A program made the translations under genes and the position numbers. A stretch of DNA of 64,000 bases from Methanofollis sp. UBA420 (GTDB lineage: Archaea; Halobacteriota; Methanomicrobia; Methanomicrobiales; Methanofollaceae), in contig NZ_DAGX01000003.1 in the NCBI RefSeq assembly GCF_002498315.1, forward strand, positions 141,092 through 205,091. Direction: 5' to 3'. Every line of letters starts with the position of its first letter. Positions within the stretch are counted from its first letter, which is position 1. A model generated the notes under the pieces. That model saw only the letters and a list, made by a program, of their open reading frames with translations. It searched no databases and had not been told where the DNA came from. Below, piece by piece: positions 48,683 through 57,486 of the stretch.

Positions 48683-50260
48683 ATGCATCTGCCGTTTTTT
48701 GGAAAAGGGTCGGGAGGCCCGGAAACTGTTCAGGAGTACGATCCCGGAACAGATCCCGCTCTTGTAGAAGCCGAGATTCCAAACGGCCTGGACCCTGTCG
48801 AGCAGTACTGGGTGGAGGAGGGCCGGTCCCTCGTCGCCATCGTCCGGGACAGACAGAGCGGGCAGGCTGAATACCATCTCTTCGAGCCCGTACTCTCGAA
48901 ATTTGAATATGAAATCCTTGAGAGGCTGTATGAGGACCTTCGGGACGTCCTTATCCTCTCCGAGGAGGAGATGATCGCCGACCGTCGCCGGGTCCTCCTC
49001 AGCCGGACGCATGCCCTCATCGGGGAGTACGGGGTCTCCCTGGACCGCCGGACCCTCGCAAAGGTCGAGTATTACCTGGTGCGGGACTTTCTCGGCTGGT
49101 CCCGCCTGGACGGGCTGATGAAGGACCCGGATATCGAGGACATCTCCTGCGACGGTGTCGGCGTCCCTGTCTTCCTGTATCACCGGCGGCACAAGAACAT
49201 CAGGACGAACCTTGTCTTTGCCGAGGAGGAACTGGACTCCCTTGCCATTTCGCTGGCCCAGCGCTCGGGCAAGCACGTCTCTGTAGGAAGCCCGGTCGTG
49301 GACGCCACCCTCCCGGACGGCTCGCGCCTCCAGCTCACCTTCGGGCGCGAAGTCTCGACGCGGGGCACCTCCTTCACGGTCAGGAAGTTCCGGGCCGAAC
49401 CCTTCACGCCCATCGAACTCCTCGACCTCGGCACCTTCTCCGCGGAAGAACTCGCCTATTTCTGGACGGCGATCGAGAACAACAAGAGCCTCCTCTTTAT
49501 CGGCGGGACGGCGAGCGGGAAGACCTCCTCTCTCAACGCCGTCTCCCTCTTTATCCCGCCCCTTGCGAAGGTCATTTCCATCGAGGACACGCGGGAGATC
49601 ACCCTCTTCCACGAGAACTGGGTCGCCTCGGTGACGCGGGACACCCTCTCGGGCGAAGAATCCTCATCCATCTCGATGTTCGACCTTCTCAAGGCGGCGA
49701 TGCGCCAGAGGCCCGAATATATCCTTGTCGGCGAGGTGCGGGGCGAGGAGGCGCAGACCCTCTTTCAGGCAATGAACACCGGACACACCACCTTCTCCAC
49801 GATGCATGCCGGGACCGTCGACGCCGCCATCCACCGTCTCGAAAACGAACCCCTGAACGTCCCGAGGAACATGGTCCAGGCCCTCGACATCGTCAGTGTT
49901 CAGGCGCTCATCTACCGTGGGACCGAAAGGGTGCGGCGCTGCCAGGAGATCGTGGAGATCGCGGGCGTGGACCCCGGCACCGGGAACCTCCGGGTGAACA
50001 CGGTCTTTGCGTACGACCCTGTCCGCGACACGATGGAGTACACGGGACGCTCCCTCGTGTACACCCGCGTCATCGAGACGCGGGGCTGGGACACCGGGAG
50101 GCTTGAGGCCGACATCATGGAGCGGATCCGTGTCCTTGAAGCGATGAAGGCGCAGGGGATCGTCGATTACCGCCGTGTCTCCCGGATCGTCCAGGCCTTC
50201 GCCACCAACCGCACCGCCGTCCTCGACCATCTTGACAACCTCTCAGGGCTGTTCCCATGA
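48683..50260 (+). CDS. FlaI/PilB/TadA-type secretion or pilus assembly ATPase
   Basis: A 525-residue type II/IV secretion ATPase. An N-terminal region of about 200 residues is followed by the RecA-like core with Walker A GGTASGKTSS (Lys 280), the Asp/Glu boxes SIEDTREI and ILVGEVRG, and the His box HTTFSTMHAG. It drives filament assembly or protein export with the FlaJ-type platform encoded next. The overlap ATGA with flaJ couples translation. It is not the archaellum cluster, as no arlB or arlF/G genes lie here. Confidence 0.92.
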   Translation: MHLPFFGKGSGGPETVQEYDPGTDPALVEAEIPNGLDPVEQYWVEEGRSLVAIVRDRQSGQAEYHLFEPVLSKFEYEILERLYEDLRDVLILSEEEMIADRRRVLLSRTHALIGEYGVSLDRRTLAKVEYYLVRDFLGWSRLDGLMKDPDIEDISCDGVGVPVFLYHRRHKNIRTNLVFAEEELDSLAISLAQRSGKHVSVGSPVVDATLPDGSRLQLTFGREVSTRGTSFTVRKFRAEPFTPIELLDLGTFSAEELAYFWTAIENNKSLLFIGGTASGKTSSLNAVSLFIPPLAKVISIEDTREITLFHENWVASVTRDTLSGEESSSISMFDLLKAAMRQRPEYILVGEVRGEEAQTLFQAMNTGHTTFSTMHAGTVDAAIHRLENEPLNVPRNMVQALDIVSVQALIYRGTERVRRCQEIVEIAGVDPGTGNLRVNTVFAYDPVRDTMEYTGRSLVYTRVIETRGWDTGRLEADIMERIRVLEAMKAQGIVDYRRVSRIVQAFATNRTAVLDHLDNLSGLFP

Positions 50261-52197
50261 CCCCGGCGCCCGGCCCCGGCCTTTTCCGGCGGGTCGCCGG
50301 CGCCCTGATCCGGCGGGACCCGGTGAAGTACGGCAACATCAGGCAGGACCTGATCTCTGCCCGCATGGGCATCACCGTCAGGGCCTATGTGCAGAGGGCC
50401 CTCCTCATCTCCCTCTGTGCCGGATTATTCTGCGGCATCATTGCATTTGTCCTCTCGGGTATGGCGATCCTCCCGGTCGGCGAGGGGATCGTCAACCTCC
50501 TCTCCATTCCCCTGCCCGACGTCAGCAGCGGCACGCTCCTCTGGTACCTCCTGCGCATCCTTGCCTTTTTTGCCGGTGTCCTGGTCGGCGGCATGCTCGC
50601 CTATGCCCTCCTCCTCAGGTACCCCGCGGTCGAGAAGAGCAACAGGGCAACGAAGATCAACCTCTCCCTGCACAACGCCGTCTCGTACATCTATGCGATG
50701 CGCCGGGGCGGCGCCGAGGTGATGGAGATCTTCCGGTCCCTCTCGGAGAACGCCGGGATATATGGAGAGAGCGCCCTGGAGTTCAGGCAGGTGGTGCTGG
50801 ACACAGACTACTTCGGCTCAGACGTCTTCACCGCCATCAGGCACCTGGCCCGGACGACGCCCTCGGTGAAAATGAAGGATTTCCTGGAGAACCTCCTCTC
50901 TGTCGTCGAGAGCGGGGGGAACCTCTCCGCCTACCTGGAGACGCAGGTGCGGATCTTCCAGGACGAGGCGAGGTTCGAGCAGAAACAGTTCATCGCCACC
51001 CTTGAGTTCGTCGGTGAGGCCTATGTGACCGTCTTTGTGGCCGGTCCCCTCTTCCTCGTCATCGTGATGGTGGTGATGGGGCTGGTCGGCGGGTCGGCGG
51101 TCACCCAGTTGTCCCTCATCACATACGTGCTCATCCCGATAGGTTCCCTGATCATGCTCCTCTTCGTCGACCTCATCTCGGTCAGGGAGGACGTGCCCGA
51201 ACGCTACACCCGCGTGAAGGTGCTCGACCACTTTAAAGATATCAGGGTTGTCGGGGAGGAGGATGAAGAACCGCTGTTTGCGCAGATGGCGCATTACGAC
51301 CGGGTCAGGGGGCTCAGGGCCTTTCTGCGCAACCCCTTCCGCGCCTTTGTCCTCGACCCCGGGCTGACCTTCCTCGTCTCCTTCCCTGCCGCACTGGTCT
51401 ATCTCGGCGCCGTCCTCCTCTCCCTGCCCGCGGGGCTATCGGCAGAGACAGCCATCGCCCTGGTCGACGACCATGTCGTCATCGCCCTCCTCGCCATCCT
51501 TGTTCCCTATGCGGTCTTCTACGGTCTCTGGAACAGGAAGGTCAGGGGCATCGAGGCCGGGGTGCCGGAGTTTCTCTCCCGGATGGCAGGGATGAACCAG
51601 GTCGGGCTGACCCTCGCCCAGGCACTCGTCATCCTGGTGCGGACCAACCTCGGCGTCCTCTCGTACGAGATCGGGCGGATCAACCGGGACGTTGCCTGGG
51701 GCGCCAGCGTCTCCGATGCGCTCGTCCGTTTCGAGAGGCGGGTGCGGACCCCGGCCGTCTCCCGGTCTGTCACCCTCATCACGACGGCGACGCGGATGAG
51801 CGGGAACATCTCGGAGATCCTCACCATCGCGGCGAAGGACGCCAGGATGTCGGCAGTGCTCCGGGAGGAGCGGTCCTCGGCGATGCTCCTCTACCTTGCG
51901 GTCATCTACCTTGCCTTCTTCGTCTTCATCTTCGTCGTCGTCGTCATCGCCTCCCAGTTCCTCCCTGTCCTCGGCGATGTGGCGGCCTCGGCGGGTGAGA
52001 TGGAAGGGGTGCTGCCGGGCTTCGGCACTGCTGCCCTCCTCCCTTTCAAGCGCCTCCTCTACCATGTCTGCCTCGTCCAGGCAGTCTTCTCCGGCCTTGT
52101 CGCCGGGAAGATGGGCGAGGGCTCGGTGCGGGCCGGCGTGAAGCATGCCGCCGTGATGCTTGTCGTCGCGCTCGCCGCCTTCAACCTGCTGGTATGA
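50257..52197 (+). CDS. FlaJ/TadC-type membrane platform protein (double T2SSF)
   Basis: A 646-residue polytopic protein with two type II secretion F domains: about 100-290 (SVVESGGNLSAYLETQVRIF) and about 420-600 (TTATRMSGNISEILTIAAKD). Each is followed by helices, with further helices between. It is the membrane platform partner of the preceding ATPase. Double-T2SSF architecture matches archaeal FlaJ-type platforms. The start overlaps flaI by four bases. Confidence 0.9.
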   Translation: MTPAPGPGLFRRVAGALIRRDPVKYGNIRQDLISARMGITVRAYVQRALLISLCAGLFCGIIAFVLSGMAILPVGEGIVNLLSIPLPDVSSGTLLWYLLRILAFFAGVLVGGMLAYALLLRYPAVEKSNRATKINLSLHNAVSYIYAMRRGGAEVMEIFRSLSENAGIYGESALEFRQVVLDTDYFGSDVFTAIRHLARTTPSVKMKDFLENLLSVVESGGNLSAYLETQVRIFQDEARFEQKQFIATLEFVGEAYVTVFVAGPLFLVIVMVVMGLVGGSAVTQLSLITYVLIPIGSLIMLLFVDLISVREDVPERYTRVKVLDHFKDIRVVGEEDEEPLFAQMAHYDRVRGLRAFLRNPFRAFVLDPGLTFLVSFPAALVYLGAVLLSLPAGLSAETAIALVDDHVVIALLAILVPYAVFYGLWNRKVRGIEAGVPEFLSRMAGMNQVGLTLAQALVILVRTNLGVLSYEIGRINRDVAWGASVSDALVRFERRVRTPAVSRSVTLITTATRMSGNISEILTIAAKDARMSAVLREERSSAMLLYLAVIYLAFFVFIFVVVVIASQFLPVLGDVAASAGEMEGVLPGFGTAALLPFKRLLYHVCLVQAVFSGLVAGKMGEGSVRAGVKHAAVMLVVALAAFNLLV

Positions 52198-52269
52198 GGT
52201 CGGCGTGTTGCCCGCGGCCCCTCCTGAAAAAACCAATATTTTTTATATTCGGGAAATGATCTCACCTGT

Positions 52270-52422
52270 ATGTGCTCTATCGGCGGAGGCACGGATATCG
52301 AACTGGAGGAGCGGGTGAAGGGAAAGACCTACAAATGCAGGGAATGCGGAGAACACTTCAAAACGGTCGGAAAACACCCGGTCTGCCCCTCCTGTCAGTC
52401 GGAGGACGTCGAGCAGACATGA
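52270..52422 (+). CDS. small zinc-ribbon protein (50 aa)
   Basis: Frame from ATG 52270 to TGA 52420-52422 encodes 50 residues with two cysteine pairs, CREC and CPSC, spaced for a single zinc ribbon, and an acidic C-terminus. The ATGA overlap with the next gene couples them. AT-rich sequence 52240-52255 before it probably holds the promoter. Similar mini zinc ribbons are common in methanogens; the role is unknown. Confidence 0.75.
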   Translation: MCSIGGGTDIELEERVKGKTYKCRECGEHFKTVGKHPVCPSCQSEDVEQT

Positions 52423-52898
52423 TCCTCCACCCGGGTGAGGACGAGCTCGTCCTTATCAGGGCTCCCTCATCTTCTTTTCTCCTTGCAGGCCGTGCACGCG
52501 ACCGCTTTGCCCTCGTTGTCGACACGGTGGACGACGAGTATTGCGAACCGGTCAGGCCCGGCGACCTTGTCTGCGTCTCGGCCCCTGAGGGGGGTTCGGT
52601 GCGGGCGGCGGCGATGCTTCTTCTCCTTGTCCGCGACCATCACTATCCGGTCGTCGCCCTTCCGAAGGGCCATCCCGGTGTGAAACGCATCCCCATGGTC
52701 GTTTCGGCCGCCCCGGAGATCACCCTCTCCTGCGGGATTGTGCGGGGCACCCACCCCGACCAGCGCCTCCTCTGTTCAGGGGCAGACCTTGCAGGCCTTG
52801 TCCTCCGGGGTGGGGAGGATTCTGTCACGCTTGAAGGCCTTCTTCCGGGGTGCACGATCTCGTATATATGTGTGAACCGTGCTCTGGTGGATGAATAA
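52419..52898 (+). CDS. conserved hypothetical protein
   Basis: A 159-residue soluble protein beginning MILHPGEDELVLI. It is beta-rich with hydrophobic strands (FALVVDTVDDEY, VRAAAMLLLLVRD) and a segment with two Cys (SCGIVRGTHPDQRLLCSG). I do not recognise the family. It overlaps the small zinc-ribbon gene by four bases (ATGA) and sits just upstream of the ATP synthase operon but has its own gap of 57 bases with a TATA box, so cotranscription with the operon is not certain. Confidence 0.6.
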   Translation: MILHPGEDELVLIRAPSSSFLLAGRARDRFALVVDTVDDEYCEPVRPGDLVCVSAPEGGSVRAAAMLLLLVRDHHYPVVALPKGHPGVKRIPMVVSAAPEITLSCGIVRGTHPDQRLLCSGADLAGLVLRGGEDSVTLEGLLPGCTISYICVNRALVDE

Positions 52899-52955
52899 CA
52901 ACAAATATAAAGGTAATTTCCATCAAATATGTGTAGGCCGTGAGAGGAGGGTTGG
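52899..52955 (+). promoter_or_regulatory. ATP synthase operon promoter
   Basis: AACAAATATAAAGG (52901-52914) is a good TATA box, with an AGGAGGG ribosome site about 6 bases before the ahaH ATG at 52956. Confidence 0.65.
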
Positions 52956-53285
52956 ATGAAGAGTGAGGTTTTAAAGAGCATCAAGCAGGCAGAAGAAGAG
53001 TATACGTCAATGGTCAGCACCGCTCGGCTTGAGCAGAAGCAGAAGCTTGCGGATGCGAGAGCGGAGGCCGAACACATCGTTGAGAAGGCCGCCGCCGATG
53101 CAGAGGCATACAAAAAATCGCGTCTCGCTGATGCCGGGACCACGGCCGCCAGAAAGCGTGCCGAGATCCTGAAGAACGGCGAACAGCGGGCAGCGAAGCT
53201 CAAAGCGGACAGCCTTGCGAATCTTGATAAGGCGGTCGAGTTGCTCGTCTCGCGTTTCAAGGAGCAGCTGCATGTTTCAGCCTGA
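52956..53285 (+). CDS. ahaH: A-type ATP synthase subunit H
   Basis: A 109-residue alpha-helical coiled-coil protein (LEQKQKLADARAEAEHIVEKA, AARKRAEILKNGEQR), rich in Ala, Glu and Lys. It pairs with subunit E to form the peripheral stalk that links A1 to subunit I. It is the first gene of the H-I-K-E-C-F-A-B-D operon and overlaps the atpI start by 14 bases. Confidence 0.9.
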   Translation: MKSEVLKSIKQAEEEYTSMVSTARLEQKQKLADARAEAEHIVEKAAADAEAYKKSRLADAGTTAARKRAEILKNGEQRAAKLKADSLANLDKAVELLVSRFKEQLHVSA

Positions 53286-55248
53286 ACGGATGAGTCGTAT
53301 CCTGGTTGCAGGATCCAGAGACCAGATGGATACGATCATCCGGGAGCTGTACCACCAGAACGCTTTTCATATTGAAGATTTTGTCGAGAAGGAAGACGAG
53401 GCCTACGAGGGTTTCAAGATCGGCATGCCCCTTGCGGAAGCAAGCACGGCGTCTACCGAACTGATCAAGATCCGGTCTATGGAGAACATCTTCGGGATCA
53501 GTCCCGACGCTCTCCCGGCGACCAGAAAAGAAAATACCCCCGCACTGAAGGCCGAAGTCGACCGGAAACTTGCCGCATTCGTCAGGGATGTCGAGGATCT
53601 CACTGCACAGCGGTCCAGACTTGAGGCACAGGTGAAGACTATCGAGGGGCGTGTTGCCGCACTCGAACCCTTCACCGCTGTTCCTCTTGATATGGACCTT
53701 TATCACGGCTATGAAGGACTATCCGTCTTTGCAGGCTACGTCGAGTCCGACGTCGAGATCCCGGTCCCCCACGAGAAACATTTCGTCCCTGCCGGCAAGG
53801 GTGGGCAAAACTTCATTGTCGTCTTTGTCCCTGCATCAGATGCGGACGCGGCTGACCGCGTCCTGCTCGAAGCAAAGTTCCAGTCGGTCCCCATTCCCGA
53901 AGGCGCAGGCCCTGTCAAGGACCTGATCTACGATGCCCGGGGAAAAATCGCCGGTCTCAACGAAGAGATCACGAAGATCGCCCGGAACTTTGAGGAAAAG
54001 AAGAAAGAATACGGTGAATTCCTCGTTGCATACGACGAATACTTCACGGCCGTCGTGGAGCAAGCGGAGGCCCCGCTGCGGTTTGCAACAACGGAAGACG
54101 CCTTTGTGGCAGAAGGCTGGGTGCCGTCGGAGCGGGTCGAGGCGATCAAAGCAGCACTCACCCATGCGACCGCCGGCAAGGTCTATGTCACTGAGCTCGA
54201 AACCGGCGACGACCCGCTGGCCGTCCCTGTCGAGTACGACAACCCAAAGTTTTCGCACCCGACCGAGCTCTTTATGGACATCTACGCGCGCCCGCGCTAT
54301 GACGAGTTCGACCCGACGCTTCTCCTTTCGATCGTCTTCCCGATCTTCTTCGGTCTGATCCTGGGAGATGTCGGCTACGGTGTCGTGCTCCTTGCGATGT
54401 CCTATGGCCTGCGGCGTATCTTTACGTCCGATGGCTGGACCCGGTTGCTGGACATCCTGCGGAACGCATCGGCGATGAGCATCATCTTCGGTGTGCTCTT
54501 CAGTGAGTTCTTCGGGACCTCTCTACCCTGGGAACCGATCTTCTATTCCAGACACCTGAATATCGGCGGGCATGCGGTTCATCACCCGATGGTTGCCGAA
54601 CTGCTGATAGTCTCGGTCTGGATCGGTCTGTTGCATATCTCCCTTGGGCGTCTTCTCCATGTGAGAAACCTCAGGCGTGCGATGCACCAGGACGCCCACG
54701 TCACGAAGGAGATCCTCGGCCAGTTCGGCTGGCTCTCCACGATGTGGGGTATCGTCATCACAATCTGGTCGATGTTCCCGATCCCGTTGATGGTCGACCT
54801 CACCGGTTTTGCACCGGTGGCAATGGGTCTGAACGCCGCGGGCATCTTCGGTGCCGTCCTTATCCTGCTCGGTATCGTCCTGATCGGTCAGGAGTCCCCC
54901 CTCGAACTGATGGAACTCCCGACGATCATCAGTCACGTTCTCTCGTACACCCGTCTGGTTGCGGTCGGTCTCTCGTCGGTCGCGATCGCGATGGTTACAA
55001 ATTTCATCGCGATCGACCTGATCATCGACCCGCAGCTCGAATCACTCACCATTGCGGGAGTGGTCATTGTCCTGATAGGTCTTGTCGTCCTGCTCCTTGG
55101 CCATACGCTCAATATCGCACTCGGCATTCTGGGCGGCGGCCTGCACTCTATCAGGTTGCACTATGTTGAGTTCTTCACCAAGTTCTACAATGGTGGAGGA
55201 AAGAAGTACAATCCTTTTGGCATGAAGAGAAAGTTTACGGAGGAATAA
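53272..55248 (+). CDS. atpI: A-type ATP synthase subunit I (a-like membrane subunit)
   Basis: A 658-residue protein. The soluble N-terminal half (about 1-340) with coiled coil anchors the peripheral stalks. The C-terminal half has seven or eight helices, including LSYTRLVAVGLSS, whose Arg faces the c-ring ion site. It provides the ion channels. The start MFQPERMSRILV (53272) is the typical family N-terminus; the longer frame reads inside ahaH. Confidence 0.94.
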   Translation: MFQPERMSRILVAGSRDQMDTIIRELYHQNAFHIEDFVEKEDEAYEGFKIGMPLAEASTASTELIKIRSMENIFGISPDALPATRKENTPALKAEVDRKLAAFVRDVEDLTAQRSRLEAQVKTIEGRVAALEPFTAVPLDMDLYHGYEGLSVFAGYVESDVEIPVPHEKHFVPAGKGGQNFIVVFVPASDADAADRVLLEAKFQSVPIPEGAGPVKDLIYDARGKIAGLNEEITKIARNFEEKKKEYGEFLVAYDEYFTAVVEQAEAPLRFATTEDAFVAEGWVPSERVEAIKAALTHATAGKVYVTELETGDDPLAVPVEYDNPKFSHPTELFMDIYARPRYDEFDPTLLLSIVFPIFFGLILGDVGYGVVLLAMSYGLRRIFTSDGWTRLLDILRNASAMSIIFGVLFSEFFGTSLPWEPIFYSRHLNIGGHAVHHPMVAELLIVSVWIGLLHISLGRLLHVRNLRRAMHQDAHVTKEILGQFGWLSTMWGIVITIWSMFPIPLMVDLTGFAPVAMGLNAAGIFGAVLILLGIVLIGQESPLELMELPTIISHVLSYTRLVAVGLSSVAIAMVTNFIAIDLIIDPQLESLTIAGVVIVLIGLVVLLLGHTLNIALGILGGGLHSIRLHYVEFFTKFYNGGGKKYNPFGMKRKFTEE

Positions 55249-55251
55249 ACT

Positions 55252-55509
55252 ATGGCAGATCCAGTTGTTGCTGAAATGACTCTCGAAATGATTCAGGCAT
55301 CGCAGATGGGACTTAAGGCAGTCGGCGCAGGCCTCGCTGTCGGCCTTGCCGGTGTAGGTACCGGTCTTGGTGAGATGGGCATCGGTGCCGCCGCCATGGG
55401 CGCGACCGCCGAGAACAAGGACATGTTCGGTCTTGCACTGCTCTTCACCGTTATCCCCGAGACTATCGTCATCTTCGGTCTTGTCGTTGCTCTGCTGCTG
55501 CTCTTCTAA
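55252..55509 (+). CDS. atpK: A-type ATP synthase subunit K (c-ring proteolipid)
   Basis: An 85-residue double-helix proteolipid: one hairpin with GLAVGLAGVGTGLGEMGIG in helix 1 and FTVIPETIVIFGLVVAL in helix 2. The Glu in IPET is the ion-binding carboxylate. The short length means a normal 8-kDa c subunit rather than the duplicated or multiplied form known in some methanogens. Whether it binds Na+ or H+ cannot be settled here. Confidence 0.94.
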   Translation: MADPVVAEMTLEMIQASQMGLKAVGAGLAVGLAGVGTGLGEMGIGAAAMGATAENKDMFGLALLFTVIPETIVIFGLVVALLLLF

Positions 55510-55534
55510 ATACGAAGTGAACACGGAGTGAACG

Positions 55535-56113
55535 ATGGGACTGGAAGCTGTCGTTGGAGATATCAAGGAAAAAGGCCGGAAAGGGGCAGCGCAGATCCAG
55601 GCAGAGACTGATGCAGAGGTCAGGCGCATCCTGAGCGAAGCGCAGGAGCGTGCGGCGTCGATCAAGCAGCAGGCCGAGGAAGAAGTGGAGCGAGACGTCC
55701 AGCGTATCATTACCCAGGAAGTCTCGGCCGCAAACCTCTCGGTCAAGCGTGAAGTGCTCAACGCCGAGAAAGACACCCTCTCCAGAGTCCACGAGGCCAC
55801 GATTGCCCGGATTGGCGATCTGCCTGCAGACTTCCATGCGCAGGCCCTCCGCGCCCTCCTTCCCCTGGCGGCTGAAGCCCTCGGGGGCGGCGTGGTGTAC
55901 TGCAATGCCCGTGATATCCCAACCGTAAAAGAGGTCCTTGCCGAGAGCAAGGACCTGTCAGGCTTCTCGGTCGGCGAACCCGTCTCCATTGAGGGCGGGA
56001 TCGTCGTCGAGAGCGCCGACGGCCGGATGAAGATCGATTATACGTACCGCACGTTCCTGGAGACGGTATGGGAGTCAGGGCTCAAGGATGCGTCTGATAT
56101 CCTGTTCCCCTGA
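55535..56113 (+). CDS. atpE: A-type ATP synthase subunit E
   Basis: A 192-residue peripheral-stalk subunit: an N-terminal long helix (AAQIQAETDAEVRRILSEAQ) and a C-terminal globular part that contacts A and B (GVVYCNARDIPTV, EGGIVVESADGRMKIDYTY). It pairs with subunit H. It lies 25 bases after atpK. Confidence 0.93.
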   Translation: MGLEAVVGDIKEKGRKGAAQIQAETDAEVRRILSEAQERAASIKQQAEEEVERDVQRIITQEVSAANLSVKREVLNAEKDTLSRVHEATIARIGDLPADFHAQALRALLPLAAEALGGGVVYCNARDIPTVKEVLAESKDLSGFSVGEPVSIEGGIVVESADGRMKIDYTYRTFLETVWESGLKDASDILFP

Positions 56114-56125
56114 GGAGGATAGGGC

Positions 56126-57181
56126 ATGGCTGACGTAGGGGGTCCTGCCCCATACATTTACGTCTCCACGCGCATGCGTGTGCGCAAGGCAAAGTTGATC
56201 CCGCGGGAAGAGTACCTGCGGATGCTCAACATGAGCCTGCCCGAGATCACCAGGTTCATCGGCGAGACCGAGTACAAGAAGGAGATCGACGAACTCGGTT
56301 CGTCCTTCTCCGGCATCAACCTCATCGAGGTCGGCCTCTCCTGGAACCTTGCAAAGGAGTATCAGGAGATCCTGAAGATCACCCCGTCCGGACTGATCCG
56401 GTTCGTGCAGAGTTACCTGCGCCGGTGGGATATCCAGAATGTCCTGACCATCCTCAGAGGAAAGGTTCAGGGCGTGAAGGCCGGGAAGATCAAGGAAGTG
56501 CTCATCCCCGCGGGTGAGCTTGATAAGAACGTCCTCGACCGGCTGCTCGCCGAAGACTCCCCCGAGAGGATCGTGGAGTCTCTCAAGGACCGGCGCCTGG
56601 GCCCTGTGCTCTCTGCCGGCCTGCACGAGGCCCTGGAGACAGGCTCTTTTGCGAAGCTCGAGAACGAGCTCTACAAGCAGCTCTATACCCAGATGATCTC
56701 GGACGCGAAGGGCGGCATCAAGGGCGGCAACGTCTTCCTGAACTATATCCAGATGGAGATAGACCTCAGGAACCTGATGAACCTCTTCCGTTTCCGCGCC
56801 GCGCATGCAGGCGAGGAGATCAGGGATCTGCTCGTCCCGGGCGGCAAGGCCTTCACGGTCGACGAACTGATGCGGATGAGCACGATCGAGAGCCTTGACG
56901 AATTCGTCGACGCCGCGAAGAAGAAGACGCGGGATCCCGAACTCGTCGCAGTCTTCGACGAACTCCAGCAGCAGCGTTCGATCCACGAGATCGAGGTCAT
57001 GCTGACGAAGTTCGAGCTCAAACAGATGGAAAGGCTCTCCAAGCTCTATGCATTCTCGGTTCTTCCGATCCTTGCCTACCTTGAGATGAAGAAGTACGAG
57101 GTTGCAAACCTCCGTGCCATTGCCCGGGGGAAGGAGTACAACCTGCCGAATGAACGCATTCAGAGTTACCTGGTGATGTAA
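56126..57181 (+). CDS. atpC: A-type ATP synthase subunit C
   Basis: A 351-residue helical subunit C (V-ATPase d homologue) that links the central stalk to the c-ring. The pattern [52 protein letters not shown] is typical, and the repeated three-helix units are visible. It lies 12 bases after atpE. Confidence 0.93.
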   Translation: MADVGGPAPYIYVSTRMRVRKAKLIPREEYLRMLNMSLPEITRFIGETEYKKEIDELGSSFSGINLIEVGLSWNLAKEYQEILKITPSGLIRFVQSYLRRWDIQNVLTILRGKVQGVKAGKIKEVLIPAGELDKNVLDRLLAEDSPERIVESLKDRRLGPVLSAGLHEALETGSFAKLENELYKQLYTQMISDAKGGIKGGNVFLNYIQMEIDLRNLMNLFRFRAAHAGEEIRDLLVPGGKAFTVDELMRMSTIESLDEFVDAAKKKTRDPELVAVFDELQQQRSIHEIEVMLTKFELKQMERLSKLYAFSVLPILAYLEMKKYEVANLRAIARGKEYNLPNERIQSYLVM

Positions 57182-57183
57182 GA

Positions 57184-57486
57184 ATGGAGATTGCAGTTAT
57201 CGGAAGCAATGAGTTCGTCATCGGGTTCAGGCTTGCGGGCATTCAGAAGACAATCGCCGCGGAAAGCGACGATGCCCTGAAAAACGCCATCCACAACGTC
57301 CTTTCGGACGGGTCGGTGGGCATCCTGGTGCTGAGTGGCAGCGATATGAACAGGCTCCCCCTGCGCCTCCGGAGCCAGCTTGAGGAGTCCGTGAGGCCGA
57401 CAGTGATAGCGGTCGGTGAGGAAGAGGGAGGCCTCTCCATGCGGGAGAGAATAAAGAGATCGGTCGGTGTTGATCTGTGGAAGTAA
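57184..57486 (+). CDS. atpF: A-type ATP synthase subunit F
   Basis: A 100-residue CheY-like fold protein ([34 protein letters not shown]). It belongs to the central stalk and modulates coupling. It overlaps the atpA GTG start by 10 bases. Confidence 0.92.
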   Translation: MEIAVIGSNEFVIGFRLAGIQKTIAAESDDALKNAIHNVLSDGSVGILVLSGSDMNRLPLRLRSQLEESVRPTVIAVGEEEGGLSMRERIKRSVGVDLWK

